A stretch of 64,000 bases of DNA from contig JARBJD010000073.1 of assembly GCA_033064195.1 (NCBI GenBank), forward strand, positions 62,001-126,000, written 5' to 3'. Origin of the DNA: Blattamonas nauphoetae (lineage: Eukaryota; Preaxostyla; Oxymonadida). Positions within the stretch are counted from its first letter, which is position 1. Each line of letters starts with the position of its first letter. The notes under the pieces were generated by a model. That model saw only the letters and a list, made by a program, of their open reading frames with translations. It was not told the DNA's origin and did not search any database. The translations under genes and the position numbers were made by a program. Below, piece after piece: positions 1 to 10,065 of this stretch.

Positions 1-870
1 TCCACTTCACCACACTACTCCCTTTTTATATTTGAAAAATTTCCGTCTTTCAGTGATGTGAAGTGTTTACGAAAAAAGTGTGAAATATCATTTGTTCATA
101 AATGCAGGAAGATTTGGCCACTTACTTTTGTCCGTGACTGCATGTTGACATCAGGACACTCAGGAACTTCGTGTCGCATCAATTGTATCGACTGTTTTTC
201 TGTTCAATTTCTTGTTCTCTCCATTCAATGTTCTTGAATTCACTGGAACTGTTCTGTAGAAACTCCTTCATCATGCTGGTCTGCTCTTTCCCAATTAACT
301 TGTCAAGCATCGCAGTCTTGTGCAAAATAAACGAAGCAAACAACCAAAAATGCGGAAATCTACGTATATTTCATTGTTCAATCATGTGAAACATGATATA
401 AATCTCCACCCCTCATCTCAACAAAACATCAACCTCTCCCGTTCTTTAGTTTCGTTCATCCATCTGAAGTCACATCTACCATCATTGCGTGTCCAGATCT
501 CTTCAGATATAGTCAAGATATCATCCCAGAATCTCAAAAATCGATCAACGCAAAAACGAAGGGTCAAAAACAAATATAAGAACTGACAGCGTGAGAGAAG
601 AGAAAGATACAGATGAGAGACAAACGGAAGGTGCGTTCGAAAGATAAACCGAGCATGGATGCAAGGCAGATCCGCACCACGAATTCGACACGAATGCGCT
701 CCCGACGTGGATCCTCCCGGCCGGTCGGCAAACAAATAAAGAACGCATCCTCCAACATCAACCCAAGACGGAGATGGCTATGATTCAACCGCCCAATTCG
801 GAGTCGGAAATCCAAGGTTAGCACGAGCCACATTCTTCCTGGCGGATAAACACCGACAGTAGCTCACCTG
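1..870. other. No gene recognised
   Basis: Only short, overlapping open frames of low coding character are present here on both strands. T-rich tracts ending in CAG occur (for example near position 53), so part of an upstream intron-containing gene could run in from the left edge, but no recognisable protein sequence is visible. Confidence 0.4.
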
Positions 871-876
871 CGCCAG

Positions 877-2515
877 ATGGAATCACCGGACATTGACTAC
901 AAGATTCAGAAGCTCCATGGGAACATGAGTATGTGTGTTTTAAGCAAGGAGGAAGATGCGGTTGAACTTCGAAACCAAATGCAAGAAAAGTGGGAGTGAG
1001 AGCAGAAAGTGCGGGAACAGCGGAAACGAGAGTACTCTCCACAACAAACTTTGGGGTATTTTCATTTCGGGCGAGGCGGAGGAGGAGTATCATTGAGAGA
1101 CGAGAATGGTCGGTTCGTCCTCACAAAAGATGTCCTTTCTGGTCATCAAAACGCCATCAACAATCTTCCCACTCAAAAAAATCCAAACTGAACGCAGAGC
1201 ATGCTGACAGAACCCCCCGGCAGGATAGGCAACCTCACAAAGAGGAACCTGCCATCAGACAACGCGCTGTGCCGATGGAGGAGAGAGAAGTGGTTGCTGA
1301 TGCTGTAGAAAGCGTCACAGAGTATGTTCCAAGTGCCAGAATGAAGAAAATGGAAGAAGAACGAAAATATCAAAGTGAACTTCTTGAACAAGCAGCAGCC
1401 AGGAAAACGGATGAAGACGCAGGAGGAAGTTCGGATTCAGGAAGAAGAGCGAAGAATGGAAGAGGTAGCACTGAATTACAACCCTTGGGGACGAGAAGGG
1501 GGAGGAGCACCGCTGAAAGGACGAAACGGGAAGACAACATGATTGCTACGTGAAGGCAAGCTGAAGAGGAAGAAGCAAGAAGTGGGGAACGAGAAAGGAA
1601 ATGTGGAAGAAATGGGAGGTGTAGTGAAGGAGATAGGATGAAGAGAAAGAGGGATGGGAGAGGAGAGGGAGGGAAATATGTGGGAGAGCGGGAGGGAGTG
1701 AGTGGGTTGAGGGGGATGGGAGGGTCGAGCGAGATTCGGAAAAGACAAGCACTGGAATACAGGGAAGAGCTTCGACAGCACATTGAACAGAAGAAGAGAG
1801 AGCGAGAAGAGGAGAGGAAGAAAGCGAAACAGGACGAGGAGGCGGAAGAGAAGAGATGGAAGCGAGAACAGAGCGAATTGAAGAGGAAGCGGTTGAAGGT
1901 GAGATCTCTCATTTCTTCATCATTCCTAATTTCTTTATCTTCTATCACAGAATACCCCTCCTCACATTCAACGAGGGACGATACGAATCAACGACGAGCA
2001 GGTCCAGTCTCTCTCAGACGCCTCGAGCCAAGCCCACAATCACCGTTCTGGAACCAGTCGTGGTGGAGGATGAAGGAGAACAGACATTGAACGAAAACAC
2101 AGTCAATCTGGATGTGTCGTGTGTCTCGTAGAGATATGACAAGCTACGTCGAGCGAAACAGGCACGAGGACAGCCGAGATCGACAGAGGAAAGGAAGAAG
2201 GAACACTTCCCCTCGCGATTCTTGTTCTAGCACCTCTTCCTCCACAGACAGTGATTCGGAATGTGTCCCGTCGTGTGTCTCTTTCTGTTCCGAATGCACT
2301 CGTTGTAGTCGCACACATCAGCACAGCCGTGCACACCAATACGCTCAGAGAAGGAAGAAACTGAGAAGCAGAGACAAGTTGAACCCGCCTTTGGTGACGA
2401 ACTGACACACAAAGGATATGTGCCCACCCGACAAGCGGCGAGGGATGTAACCGACAACCAATGCTATCAGAGGGTCACGAATGAAGTGGCAGCAGAGAAG
2501 CGAACAAAGTGTTGA
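877..2515 (+). CDS. Coiled-coil protein resembling CSPP1/CCDC66 (multi-exon, model approximate)
   Basis: A plausible start at 877 gives MESPDIDYKIQKLHGNM, then a charged coiled coil. Two glycine-rich motifs, FGRGGGGVSLRDENGR (near 1063-1110) and NYNPWGREGGGAPLKGRNG (near 1477-1530), resemble the N-P-[FW]-G-R-x-G-G-G-A-P motifs of the ciliary/centrosomal proteins CSPP1 and CCDC66. They alternate with [KR]-Y-[QR]-x-E-L segments: MEEERKYQSELLEQ (near 1350) and ALEYREELRQHIEQKKRERE (near 1750). Coding frames switch several times, which fits introns; a clear one is about 1899-1950 (GTGAGATC...TATCACAG). The last frame ends in QAARDVTDNQCYQRVTNEVA and a TGA at 2513-2515. One in-frame TGA near 988-990 is unexplained (tiny intron or damage). 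A role at basal bodies or microtubules is inferred from the motif only. Exact exon borders are uncertain. Confidence 0.45.
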
Positions 2516-2823
2516 CAACTCTCCTTCAGCTAATCTGGTGTGTCTGTGATCTCACATTGATTAAAACCACATTTATCCCGTTCAAGTTGCTCTGTTTTGT
2601 TTTAAATGTGATCAGGAGAGGACATTTAGAAAGTGAAATGTTGATCGGACCTTAATGGTTTAAAATTGCCCTGATCGAACTTGGATCGTCCTTTTCGCTA
2701 CTGATTCGTCAAAAATGAACGTAAAACTGAATTTTGTGTTCAAAAATATATGCCACACATCGTCTCACATCATCTACATGCTTTTTTCATCAGAACCCTC
2801 TCATCGCCTAATTTAGCGCCAAC

Positions 2824-2852
2824 AACCCGTGTCCTATCATAGGACACGGGTT
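2824..2852. repeat. Perfect 13-bp hairpin followed by a T-tract
   Basis: Arms 2824-2836 (AACCCGTGTCCTA) and 2840-2852 are perfect reverse complements with a 3-nt loop, and a run of T follows. It sits about 20 bp upstream of a broken HF gene fragment. The form recalls an intrinsic terminator, but in a eukaryotic context it is more likely a foldback or recombination scar. Confidence 0.6.
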
Positions 2853-2870
2853 TTTGGAGGAGGACATGCC

Positions 2871-3588
2871 GACCCAAGCCAATTCTTCTCACATCCCAAT
2901 GGTCTTTCAATCACTTCTCTCGAAAGTGGAATCTGAAGACGTCCACACAATCACATTGACTCTCATGTCTGACAGAATACGAAGATGGAAGGCAGATGGA
3001 GCGAAAATGTGGCAGAGAGGGACTATTGTTACAGACACTGGAACAGGAAGGGTTCGGGGTAAAATCCGATGATCCGTGACCGTCATCAGAGTATGGGTAG
3101 AGTGACTTTTCCTAACTTGAATCAAACTGAGTTTAATAAAATGGTAGAGGTGCAAAAAATGTATAGAAGTCGTATCTTTCCAAGTTGATCCACACTTCAC
3201 TCCGATCCATTATCCCGTCGCTTTTTCACAATGTCTGGTCGTCTTCACAGCCCCCCGCTCAAGAGCAGGGGGGGCTGTGAAGACTATTAGTGAATTCTCA
3301 AAAGAAACATGGGAATAAAGGATCTTTGTGAAGTGTCGAAACAAATAAAGGTCCTTGATCTCGGCACATTGGTGACATCCCGGAAACAAACAGTCTCGAA
3401 ATTCTACTTAACACCTAAGATTTTGGTATAGAAGATAGATGACAATGAAGATGTGACGATCAAGTCATTTGGAAAATTGGTCATTCGATCAGAACCCTTA
3501 AACCGAGAGAGGTCACAGATCATCGGATCTTGCCCAATCATTTCGAATCATGAGTTTCTTCGGAATCAACGTTCCTAAGCTTTTATAG
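2871..3588 (+). pseudogene. Broken fragment of the helical (HF) gene family
   Basis: 2871-3060 encodes the C-terminal part of an HF protein (SSHIPMVFQSLLSKVESED, then RIRRWKADGAKMW). Homology stops near 3060 and resumes near 3520-3588 (FRIMSFFGINVPK, ending TAG). The intact inverted relative at 17077-18085 is continuous across this point, so about 450 bp has been inserted here. The insert holds the 44-nt hairpin at 3241-3284. No N-terminal part is present. Confidence 0.7.
3241..3284. repeat. Near-perfect 20-bp hairpin
   Basis: Left arm 3241-3260 and right arm 3263-3284 pair almost completely (GTCTTCACAGCCCCCC then GCTC), with a 2-nt loop and one small bulge. It lies inside the roughly 450-bp stretch that interrupts the HF fragment, so it may be part of an inserted element. 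Confidence 0.6.
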
Positions 3589-3846
3589 ATGATTCGTGAC
3601 ACGAAAAGGACTCTGTTACTCTCTCCACTCATGACACTCTTGAGATCTCCACCATTGAAATCTCCCTTTTCCTGCCCCCCAATCATTTTATTTCTGTATC
3701 TCTTCTTTCTTTTGACTGATCCATCTCCCAGATGATGAAATGGTCATCGTGATTAAAAAAGCTGACTGTCTCCTGATTCACAGTTGTTTTTTTTTCTGAT
3801 TTAATGTCACATGTGTTGTTGAGATGGTTGATTTTGTTCCCAACGT

Positions 3847-4932
3847 ATGAAGTGGAATCTGGATCGATATCTAGAAGTCGTCCTGATCGTCCCATGGATT
3901 GGTGATGAAAGTTCGAGCTCTCATTACTCGACGAGTGCCCTCCACACAGATGAACTCCTCACAAGGTATCCGCTTTTCCATACTTATCACCGTTTGATTC
4001 ATCCAGAATACTCTCCGTTCCTGAACTGGAGTTCGAAAGATGCAACCACGGGTGATTCTCTGTCACCAGTTTTCCTCTCTCTTGTCTCGATGGTCAGAGA
4101 TGGCTACAAGTTTGATAAGAAACTTGTCAGCAAGGCTTCGCAGTTCCTTTCTTCGGTGTACCCGACTTTAGATGGTGCTTGGAAGATCACAGCTTTTTTG
4201 ATGGCGATTGGTCAAGGCTCACCAAACCCCACTGCTGTGTTTGTGGATTCGATGGCTGTGCTCCTGTCATCGTCTCATCCACCGATATTCAGGGAAGCTC
4301 TCTCATTCATTCGAACGAGTCTGCGTTGGACTTTCCCATCAAACCGCCGAGCCATTGTCTCTTCCGAACTCGTTCCAAAAGTCCTTTCGACACCTCATCT
4401 GCGAGATCTTTCTGTGATCGATGTTCAGGACATCCTGAATAGCATTCACACCATTTTCGAAACTGTCGTCTGGCTCTCCTCACCCGACTTTCTTCAATCT
4501 TTCTCCACCACTTCCGACCCTGAATCAATTCGAGATGCGGTGCTGCATGAAGCTCTGATCCCAATGGAACCTTCTCTCGTCCAGATCAGTCGCAATCCAC
4601 GCCTTTTGTCTTGGAATGAAGAATACATGAACACATTGAAAGTACTGACCAGAATATTTGAAGTGAGTGCCTTCCACCAACCAACCCTGGATTTCATTTG
4701 CTCTTCTCACCTTCCCATGGTCTTCCAAACACTTCTCTCAAAAGTGGAAGACGAAGAAACCCATCAGTACATCATCTGGTTCCTGACTGACAATATCCGC
4801 AAATGGAAGCGCGATGGCGCGGAAACGATGCACAGAGGGAGAATATTGTTTCAGACACTGGAACAGGAAGGATTCAGAAATCATCTTGAACAAACCCCAC
4901 TTCGCAACGACTTGTCGCGTTATGGATACTAA
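3847..4932 (+). CDS. HF family protein (lineage-specific alpha-helical protein)
   Basis: An open frame of 361 codons. The family core starts at EYSPFLNW (about residue 55), followed by SLVSMVRDGYKFD, GQGSPNPTAVFVDSMAVLLSS, LRDLSVIDVQDIL, IRDAVLHEALIPMEPSLVQISRN, FHQPTLDFICSSHLPMVFQTLLSKVED and RGRILFQTLEQEGFRNHLEQT. Alternating amphipathic helices suggest a HEAT/ARM-like solenoid, which is an inference. No catalytic motif, signal peptide or membrane segment is visible. The first about 45 residues differ between family members, so the start at 3847 is tentative; an upstream exon is possible. An LRR gene follows about 230-300 bp downstream, as also happens at 49.8 kb. The function is unknown. 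The 5' part (to about 4010) is also present inverted at 16.65-16.86 kb. Confidence 0.75.
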   Translation: MKWNLDRYLEVVLIVPWIGDESSSSHYSTSALHTDELLTRYPLFHTYHRLIHPEYSPFLNWSSKDATTGDSLSPVFLSLVSMVRDGYKFDKKLVSKASQFLSSVYPTLDGAWKITAFLMAIGQGSPNPTAVFVDSMAVLLSSSHPPIFREALSFIRTSLRWTFPSNRRAIVSSELVPKVLSTPHLRDLSVIDVQDILNSIHTIFETVVWLSSPDFLQSFSTTSDPESIRDAVLHEALIPMEPSLVQISRNPRLLSWNEEYMNTLKVLTRIFEVSAFHQPTLDFICSSHLPMVFQTLLSKVEDEETHQYIIWFLTDNIRKWKRDGAETMHRGRILFQTLEQEGFRNHLEQTPLRNDLSRYGY

Positions 4933-5229
4933 CTGAGACTTTTTTCGTTCGATTTTCTGAATTATTTGGGACTGAACACTGTTTGGTCTGATTAGATGAC
5001 TCGTGACACGAAAAGGACACCGTCGCCCACGTCCCACATTTCACTCGGTGTTCAGATGACTTCTCACACTGAACCTTCAATAATTCCCACTCGCTCTGTG
5101 TTGACATTTTGGTGTGCTCCTTTCTCCATTCTTCATTCTCGTCTTTGACTGTATCTTTTGCTTCGAACTCTCCTCTTCTGTTTTCAGGGATTCAGACATT
5201 TGTGTCTTCATCTCTGCCCTTCATTCATC

Positions 5230-6509
5230 CTCTTTTGTTCAGATTTGTTTGCGTGGCCGTCTCGAATGAAGAGCGTATCACTGAAATACAACCTCGTTTC
5301 GTCGCATCAGAAAACCCTGTTAAAATCCACCATTCAGGACATCCCGCTTGCTTACAATTTACTAACCGATCTTTTAGATGGATTGTTCACGCTTCCAAAC
5401 TTGCAGACATTGTATGTTTCGTTCAACCCGATTGCGATCATTCAGCCCTCGATCTCGCAGCTGACATCGCTTGTGAAAGTGAATTTTGGATTCAACAAGA
5501 TTAAAGAAGTTCCAAATGAGCTGTTCCGTCTCCCCACTCTGACTCACCTGATCCTGTCACACAACAAATTGACGTCGCTCCCATCTGATCCGGCGATGTC
5601 CCCAAAAGTTGAGTTGTCTCTTGGATTCGTGGATCCTCTGAGCAATTCGATGATATATGAGAAAACTGAGACTGGGACGCATCCTGGAGCGGTTCTCTGT
5701 GCTCTGGAGCGTCTGTTGCTTGTGTCGAACCAACTGACCTCTGTGCCCCCTCTTGTGTCACGATTTCGGAATTTCCTCACACTTTCGCTGGCTGGGAACG
5801 GGATTTCTGAGCTTCCGCGTCATTTCTTCCGCTCACTGCCGAACTTGAGTCGTCTCGATTTGTCGATCGGCGAACTGACGCATCTGCCCGAATCGATAGG
5901 TTCGGGGAGCACAAAACGGATCTCGCTGGATGTCTCGTTCAACAAATTGACGTCACTGCCGCACTTTCTTGTTGATACGAACAATTTGCTTCACTCGTCG
6001 CAGTTGCTGTCTCTCCGCCAGCGATTCTTCGGAACATGCACTCCACACACACACCAACCTCATCGACACTGGCCTCTCCCATCGCACTGTCGCTGGTCGG
6101 GTCTGGGAGTCGTCCGTATGGATTCAGGCGAGGAATGGAGTCGCCGAGGTGGCAGTTTGGGCATCTGAACGTGTCGCTGAACGAGTTGGGAGAGTGTGTG
6201 GGTGGAGTGGATAGTGGGATGGAGAGCATCGTGTCGAGTGTGCTGAGCGAGTGGGAGGAAGAGATGTCGGAGCCGTTCGCGCTGAACCTCCCCCACCCTT
6301 CGGATGTGGCGACTGAGCCGTTCCTGCTTCCTCTGCTTTGGAAGAATCGGGTGTACCGCTCGCTGATGTTTCTGTCGACGTGCGGGTCTCTTGGGATGGA
6401 CGTGGAGTGGGAGGGAAGGATGGAGACGGGACTAAATCGGCCTCCGTGGAGTCAGCACACGACCCTGCGTGTGTTCGACGCCGAATTCATTCGATGCTTG
6501 CTGGGATGA
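5230..6509 (+). CDS. Leucine-rich repeat protein, N-terminal part
   Basis: LRR units of about 22-23 residues run from 5260 to about 6000: LPNLQTLYVSFNPIAIIQPSI, LTSLVKVNFGFNKIKEVPNELF, LPTLTHLILSHNKLTSLPS, LERLLLVSNQLTSVPPLV and LPNLSRLDLSIGELTHLPESI. An intron may end at TGTTCAG near 5243, since paralogues align from just before this point. Near 6035, in a CA-rich run, the frame shifts by one base relative to the paralogue at 51.5 kb; beyond it the frame reads PTSSTLASPIALSLVGSGSRPYGFRRGMESPRWQFG up to a TGA at 6507-6509. LRR folds typically bind proteins; no signal peptide or membrane anchor is seen. The shift and stop may mean decay, an assembly error or an unseen intron. Confidence 0.65.
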
Positions 6510-8087
6510 TTGGGGAAGGACAAGAAAGAAGAGAAAGAGGAGAAAGAGAAGGAAGAGTGGGAGGAGATGGTGAGAGTGAGCGAGGCCGAGCACAAACGAC
6601 AGATTGTTCATGTTGGCAACCACATCCGCGCTTTCCTGCGAAGCTTGTCAGACGAAAGAACCGACCAGAACACAAAGAAAGAGGGAAAACCAGAACAAGG
6701 AAATGACGGAGAAGCGAGAACGCCATCTCACCAGCACTCCCCGTCGCCCCACTCGTCGATGGTGGGTGGGAGTGAATGCAACGACAGGCGCTTCTCGGGG
6801 TCAGTGCTGTTCAGCGACGGGCTGAGTCGAGACGAGCAGATGGAGAGTCTGCGGCGAGTGGGAAGGACAGCGACAGTTGCTCAAGTCAGCTCGACCGAAC
6901 TGGAACAGACGCTTCTGTCGATGGAGACCGAATCGCAGCGGATGATGTGGTCAGCAGAGTTCGTCAATCCAGTGTTCGCAACGAACGACTTCGTCCCGAT
7001 TGAAATTGAGTTTGTGGGGGAGAATGAAGGGGAAGAGGCTGTCTGCGAAGAATGCTTCCCAAACGATCCTCACGCGGTGTCGATGTGTCCTCCCGTGATA
7101 CCCGACGACACACCAACATCGTCGTCCCTGCCGACGAGATCGTCTGACCTGCCTCCGTCGCTGCTGACTGCGGAAGAAGAAGGAAGGGAAGAGGAGGAAG
7201 CGAGGAAGAACGAGGAAGAGTTCGCTGTTCCAACCATTCGAAGAAAAACAGAGATTGGGTCGGTTGGAAAGAGGAAGACGAGCAAGGACGATTTGGATCT
7301 GATTCTGAAGCGACGGAAGAGCAGAAATGGGATCCAGTCGCAGCATCCATTGATCACCCACCCGATCACTTCATCGGCAGAAGCGATGGAGAGTTGGGAA
7401 GTGGATCTGTCGATGGAGGAGACGCTGGGAGAGGTGTCGGAAGTGTCGATGGATGGGCAGCTGGTGGATGGGAAGAGGAGAACCGAGTGGTCGGAAGAGG
7501 AGGCTGTGTTGGGGTGGGGCAAGTGGTCGGATGGCGTCGGGATGGATCCGAGTCTTCTCCGCCCATCGACGCACCTGTCGACAGAAGCCACAAAAGCGAT
7601 TGTCAGCAAAGTCAGCACAGAAGACACTGTGGAGAAGGAAGAGCCAGCGAAGTCAGACTCGCCGATTCCTGTGCTTTCGCGGAAGATGGTGTTTGTAAAC
7701 AACGCGGCGGGACAGCGAAGGAGACAAGACTCGCCTGATCGGAGAAACACGAAGCTGTTCAAAGAGCCGTCGACACCTGTGTATTCCAGTTTGGTGTGGA
7801 AGAAGAAGTGGCTGGACGAGACACGAGGGATGGGAGGAGAGAGGGAGGGAAGAGGGAAGGAGAGAGGAGGAGATGAGGACGAGAAGGGGATGGGCGGGAG
7901 TGGAGTGGATCCGACAAAAATGTTCTTAGGGATGTCGTCGAAGGATGTTGAGTTGTATGAACTCGCTGATGTCGACGCGGCTCTCACTCAACTCAACATA
8001 ACCAATGGTGAAGCAGTTCTGATTTCACGAACCATCAAAATGAAAGTCCAGATAACACAAATAATGTTGGTTAAACATGAGAGTTAA
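6510..8087 (+). CDS. Acidic low-complexity protein, probable C-terminal part of the LRR gene
   Basis: A 525-codon frame that continues directly, in the same frame, from the LRR reading after the TGA at 6507-6509. It starts with a Lys/Glu-rich coil (KDKKEEKEEKEKEEWEEM) and then carries long Ser/Glu-rich, probably disordered stretches with EGREEEEARKNEEEF and a basic patch (KRKTSKDDLDLILKRRKSRN). No known domain was recognised. It is probably the tail of the LRR protein, cut by a stop; it could instead be a separate gene with a start after 6510. An HF gene follows 114 bp downstream. Confidence 0.5.
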   Translation: MGKDKKEEKEEKEKEEWEEMVRVSEAEHKRQIVHVGNHIRAFLRSLSDERTDQNTKKEGKPEQGNDGEARTPSHQHSPSPHSSMVGGSECNDRRFSGSVLFSDGLSRDEQMESLRRVGRTATVAQVSSTELEQTLLSMETESQRMMWSAEFVNPVFATNDFVPIEIEFVGENEGEEAVCEECFPNDPHAVSMCPPVIPDDTPTSSSLPTRSSDLPPSLLTAEEEGREEEEARKNEEEFAVPTIRRKTEIGSVGKRKTSKDDLDLILKRRKSRNGIQSQHPLITHPITSSAEAMESWEVDLSMEETLGEVSEVSMDGQLVDGKRRTEWSEEEAVLGWGKWSDGVGMDPSLLRPSTHLSTEATKAIVSKVSTEDTVEKEEPAKSDSPIPVLSRKMVFVNNAAGQRRRQDSPDRRNTKLFKEPSTPVYSSLVWKKKWLDETRGMGGEREGRGKERGGDEDEKGMGGSGVDPTKMFLGMSSKDVELYELADVDAALTQLNITNGEAVLISRTIKMKVQITQIMLVKHES

Positions 8088-8200
8088 ATCAAGAAAAAGG
8101 ATGACTGGTGATTATAATGGTCATTCTAAAAGAGCGTCATATTGATCATTCCCCATAATAAAAAATTTACTTCAACAACCATCTCTTCAGAGAGAATCCC

Positions 8201-9229
8201 TTGTATTATCGTCTATATCGTATGACTGATCCAGAATACTCACCCTTCCTGAAATGGACTCCGACAGCTCCAATCACAATTGATTCTGTTGCACAAGTTT
8301 TCAATTCTCTTGTGTCCATGGTCCGAGATGACTCCACATTTGATCAGGAACTCTTATCAAAAGTTTCCAGCTTTTTGAGGACCATCAACCAGAACATCAG
8401 TCACAGACTCTTTGTCGATGATGTGTTGAAGAAGATTGGACAAAAATCCCCAAACCCCACTGCAGAGTTTGTGGATTCGATCGTTGGGCTCCTGTCTTCA
8501 CCCCATCCATCGATTGTCAGGGATACTCTATCATTCATCTCTCGATGTCAAAGATTGAGTTCTTTCCCGAAACAGCTGACCCTTATCTTCTCCAAACTCA
8601 TTCCAAGAGTCCTATCGATACCTTACTTGCGAGATCTTTCAGTGATCGATGATAGGAACATCCTGAGGGATATTCTGCTGATTCTTTCAACTTGCATCCA
8701 GATCTCCTCCCCAGACACTCTTCGATCTCTTTCCACCACTCTCCACGCTGACCCTGACTCAATCCGAGATGTGGTGCTGTATGAAGTGCTGATCCCAATG
8801 GAACCATCTCTCGTCCAGATCAGTCGCAATATTCTCCTCCTGTTGTGGCAACCTGAATGCGAACAGACGTTGCTATTTATGTCCAATATCTTTGACAAAT
8901 GTGCCTTCCACCAACCAACACTGGATTTCATTTGTTCATCTCGCATCCCAATGGCCTTCCAATCACTTCTCTCAAAAGTGGAATACGAATACACCCATCA
9001 CGTCATCTACTTGTTCATGTCCAACCATATCGACGAATGGAAGAAGCATGGAACCAAAACCATGCGGAGAGGGAGGATATTGTTGCAGACACTGGAACAG
9101 GAAGGGTTCAGAAATCATCTCGAAAAAACACTGCTACACGACAAATCATCGGAAGATGGACAGTGTGTGAAGTACTCCTCATTTAACCTCATGAAACGGT
9201 TGGGAATGAACTCTCCTCAACCTCAATAA
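8201..9229 (+). CDS. HF family protein
   Basis: 342 codons, intact. It begins YYRLYRMTDPEYSPFLKWTPT, close to the RYPL...LIDPEYSPF start region of its relatives, and keeps all core blocks: SLVSMVRDDSTFD, PNPTAEFVDSIVGLLSS, LRDLSVIDDRNIL, IRDVVLYEVLIPMEPSLVQISRN, FHQPTLDFICSSRIPMAFQSLLSKVE and RGRILLQTLEQEGFRNHLEKT. It ends TAA. About 250 bp of its 3' flank (to about 9470) is similar to the flank of the copy at 15301-16308, so gene and flank duplicated together. Function unknown. Confidence 0.8.
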   Translation: MYYRLYRMTDPEYSPFLKWTPTAPITIDSVAQVFNSLVSMVRDDSTFDQELLSKVSSFLRTINQNISHRLFVDDVLKKIGQKSPNPTAEFVDSIVGLLSSPHPSIVRDTLSFISRCQRLSSFPKQLTLIFSKLIPRVLSIPYLRDLSVIDDRNILRDILLILSTCIQISSPDTLRSLSTTLHADPDSIRDVVLYEVLIPMEPSLVQISRNILLLLWQPECEQTLLFMSNIFDKCAFHQPTLDFICSSRIPMAFQSLLSKVEYEYTHHVIYLFMSNHIDEWKKHGTKTMRRGRILLQTLEQEGFRNHLEKTLLHDKSSEDGQCVKYSSFNLMKRLGMNSPQPQ

Positions 9230-10065
9230 AGGCGTCCTGAGATCACAACTGGCATTCGCGCGGTCCACCTCTGATTTCATCCCAGTTGCTCCAATGATAG
9301 TTAACACTGATTGTGCAAGCCATCATTCTTCATTTCATGCACAGACAGGTGTGTTCGTCGCTCATTTTCATTCTTCACTTCATCGTTGTTTTCTTTTTCC
9401 TTGTCATTGATGTGTGATTTATGTGTTCAGTCGCACCTGATTGTGCGTTCCCTTCTTTTCAGCCGATTCATGGATCATCGTGCTCCACACCGCGTTGTTG
9501 ATGGGAATGGCGTCTTCGAGTGGCTGCGCATCTCCTCCTGTGGATGAGTACGAACAGCTCGACCTGCATCTCGTTTGGAAACATCAAAACCGTCAGCACC
9601 TCGTTGAACCTATTAAACCAACGCAATTACCACTTCTGTCGCGAATTGGCCGACCACACTTCCGCCGCGATTTGGCTCGGAATACGATGTGAATGGACAG
9701 AAATGAGGACTCGGATGAGATGGTCATTCGATGAGCCTGATCCTTTGGCAGTCGTTTGACTTTCTGTTGTCATGTTCAATACGCCTCATTCGACATCACA
9801 ACGAACTTTCGTCACCAAATAACAATGTCACAACTGGCGATCTTCACAACTCTGTTCATTTCGGTGCATCGGATGAGATTTGTGGGATTCATGCGGAAGG
9901 GGACGGGACAAGGGACCGAAACAGATCTGAGTTTTCAGTCTTTTGTTGGATTTGTTGCAGTTGGGGTGCCCTCGTCATAATTTTGGAATCTCATGTCACC
10001 TGTCCATGCGCTGTTCGTTCTCTCATATCTTTCCTTCATCGAAATTGAGAACACCTGACGCAAAC
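9230..10065 (+). other. 3' flank shared between HF copies, then unassigned sequence
   Basis: 9230-9470 matches the sequence after the HF gene at 15301-16308 (both contain CACCTCTGATTTCATCC, then a T-rich tract). Beyond it, the open frames between about 9470 and 10065 are short and overlap, and I recognise no protein family. It may be remnants of the degraded receptor that follows. Confidence 0.45.

Noticed and set aside
2824-2852. Bacterial intrinsic terminator
   Set aside because: The hairpin plus T-tract fits the shape, but spliceosomal introns and gene families make the window eukaryotic, and no gene ends just upstream.
988-6509. TGA read as a sense codon (in-frame TGA near 988 and at 6507-6509, plus one near 41211)
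   Set aside because: Conserved tryptophans in HF and SPRY-like proteins are all TGG, and several genes end with TGA (2515, 24188, and TGA-TGA at 23416). Unseen introns, decay or errors explain these three sites more simply.
7070-7987. Minus-strand frame of about 300 codons opposite the acidic tail of the LRR gene
   Set aside because: Ser/Pro-rich composition arises as the complement of Glu/Lys-rich plus-strand coding sequence; there is no splice pattern or motif of its own.
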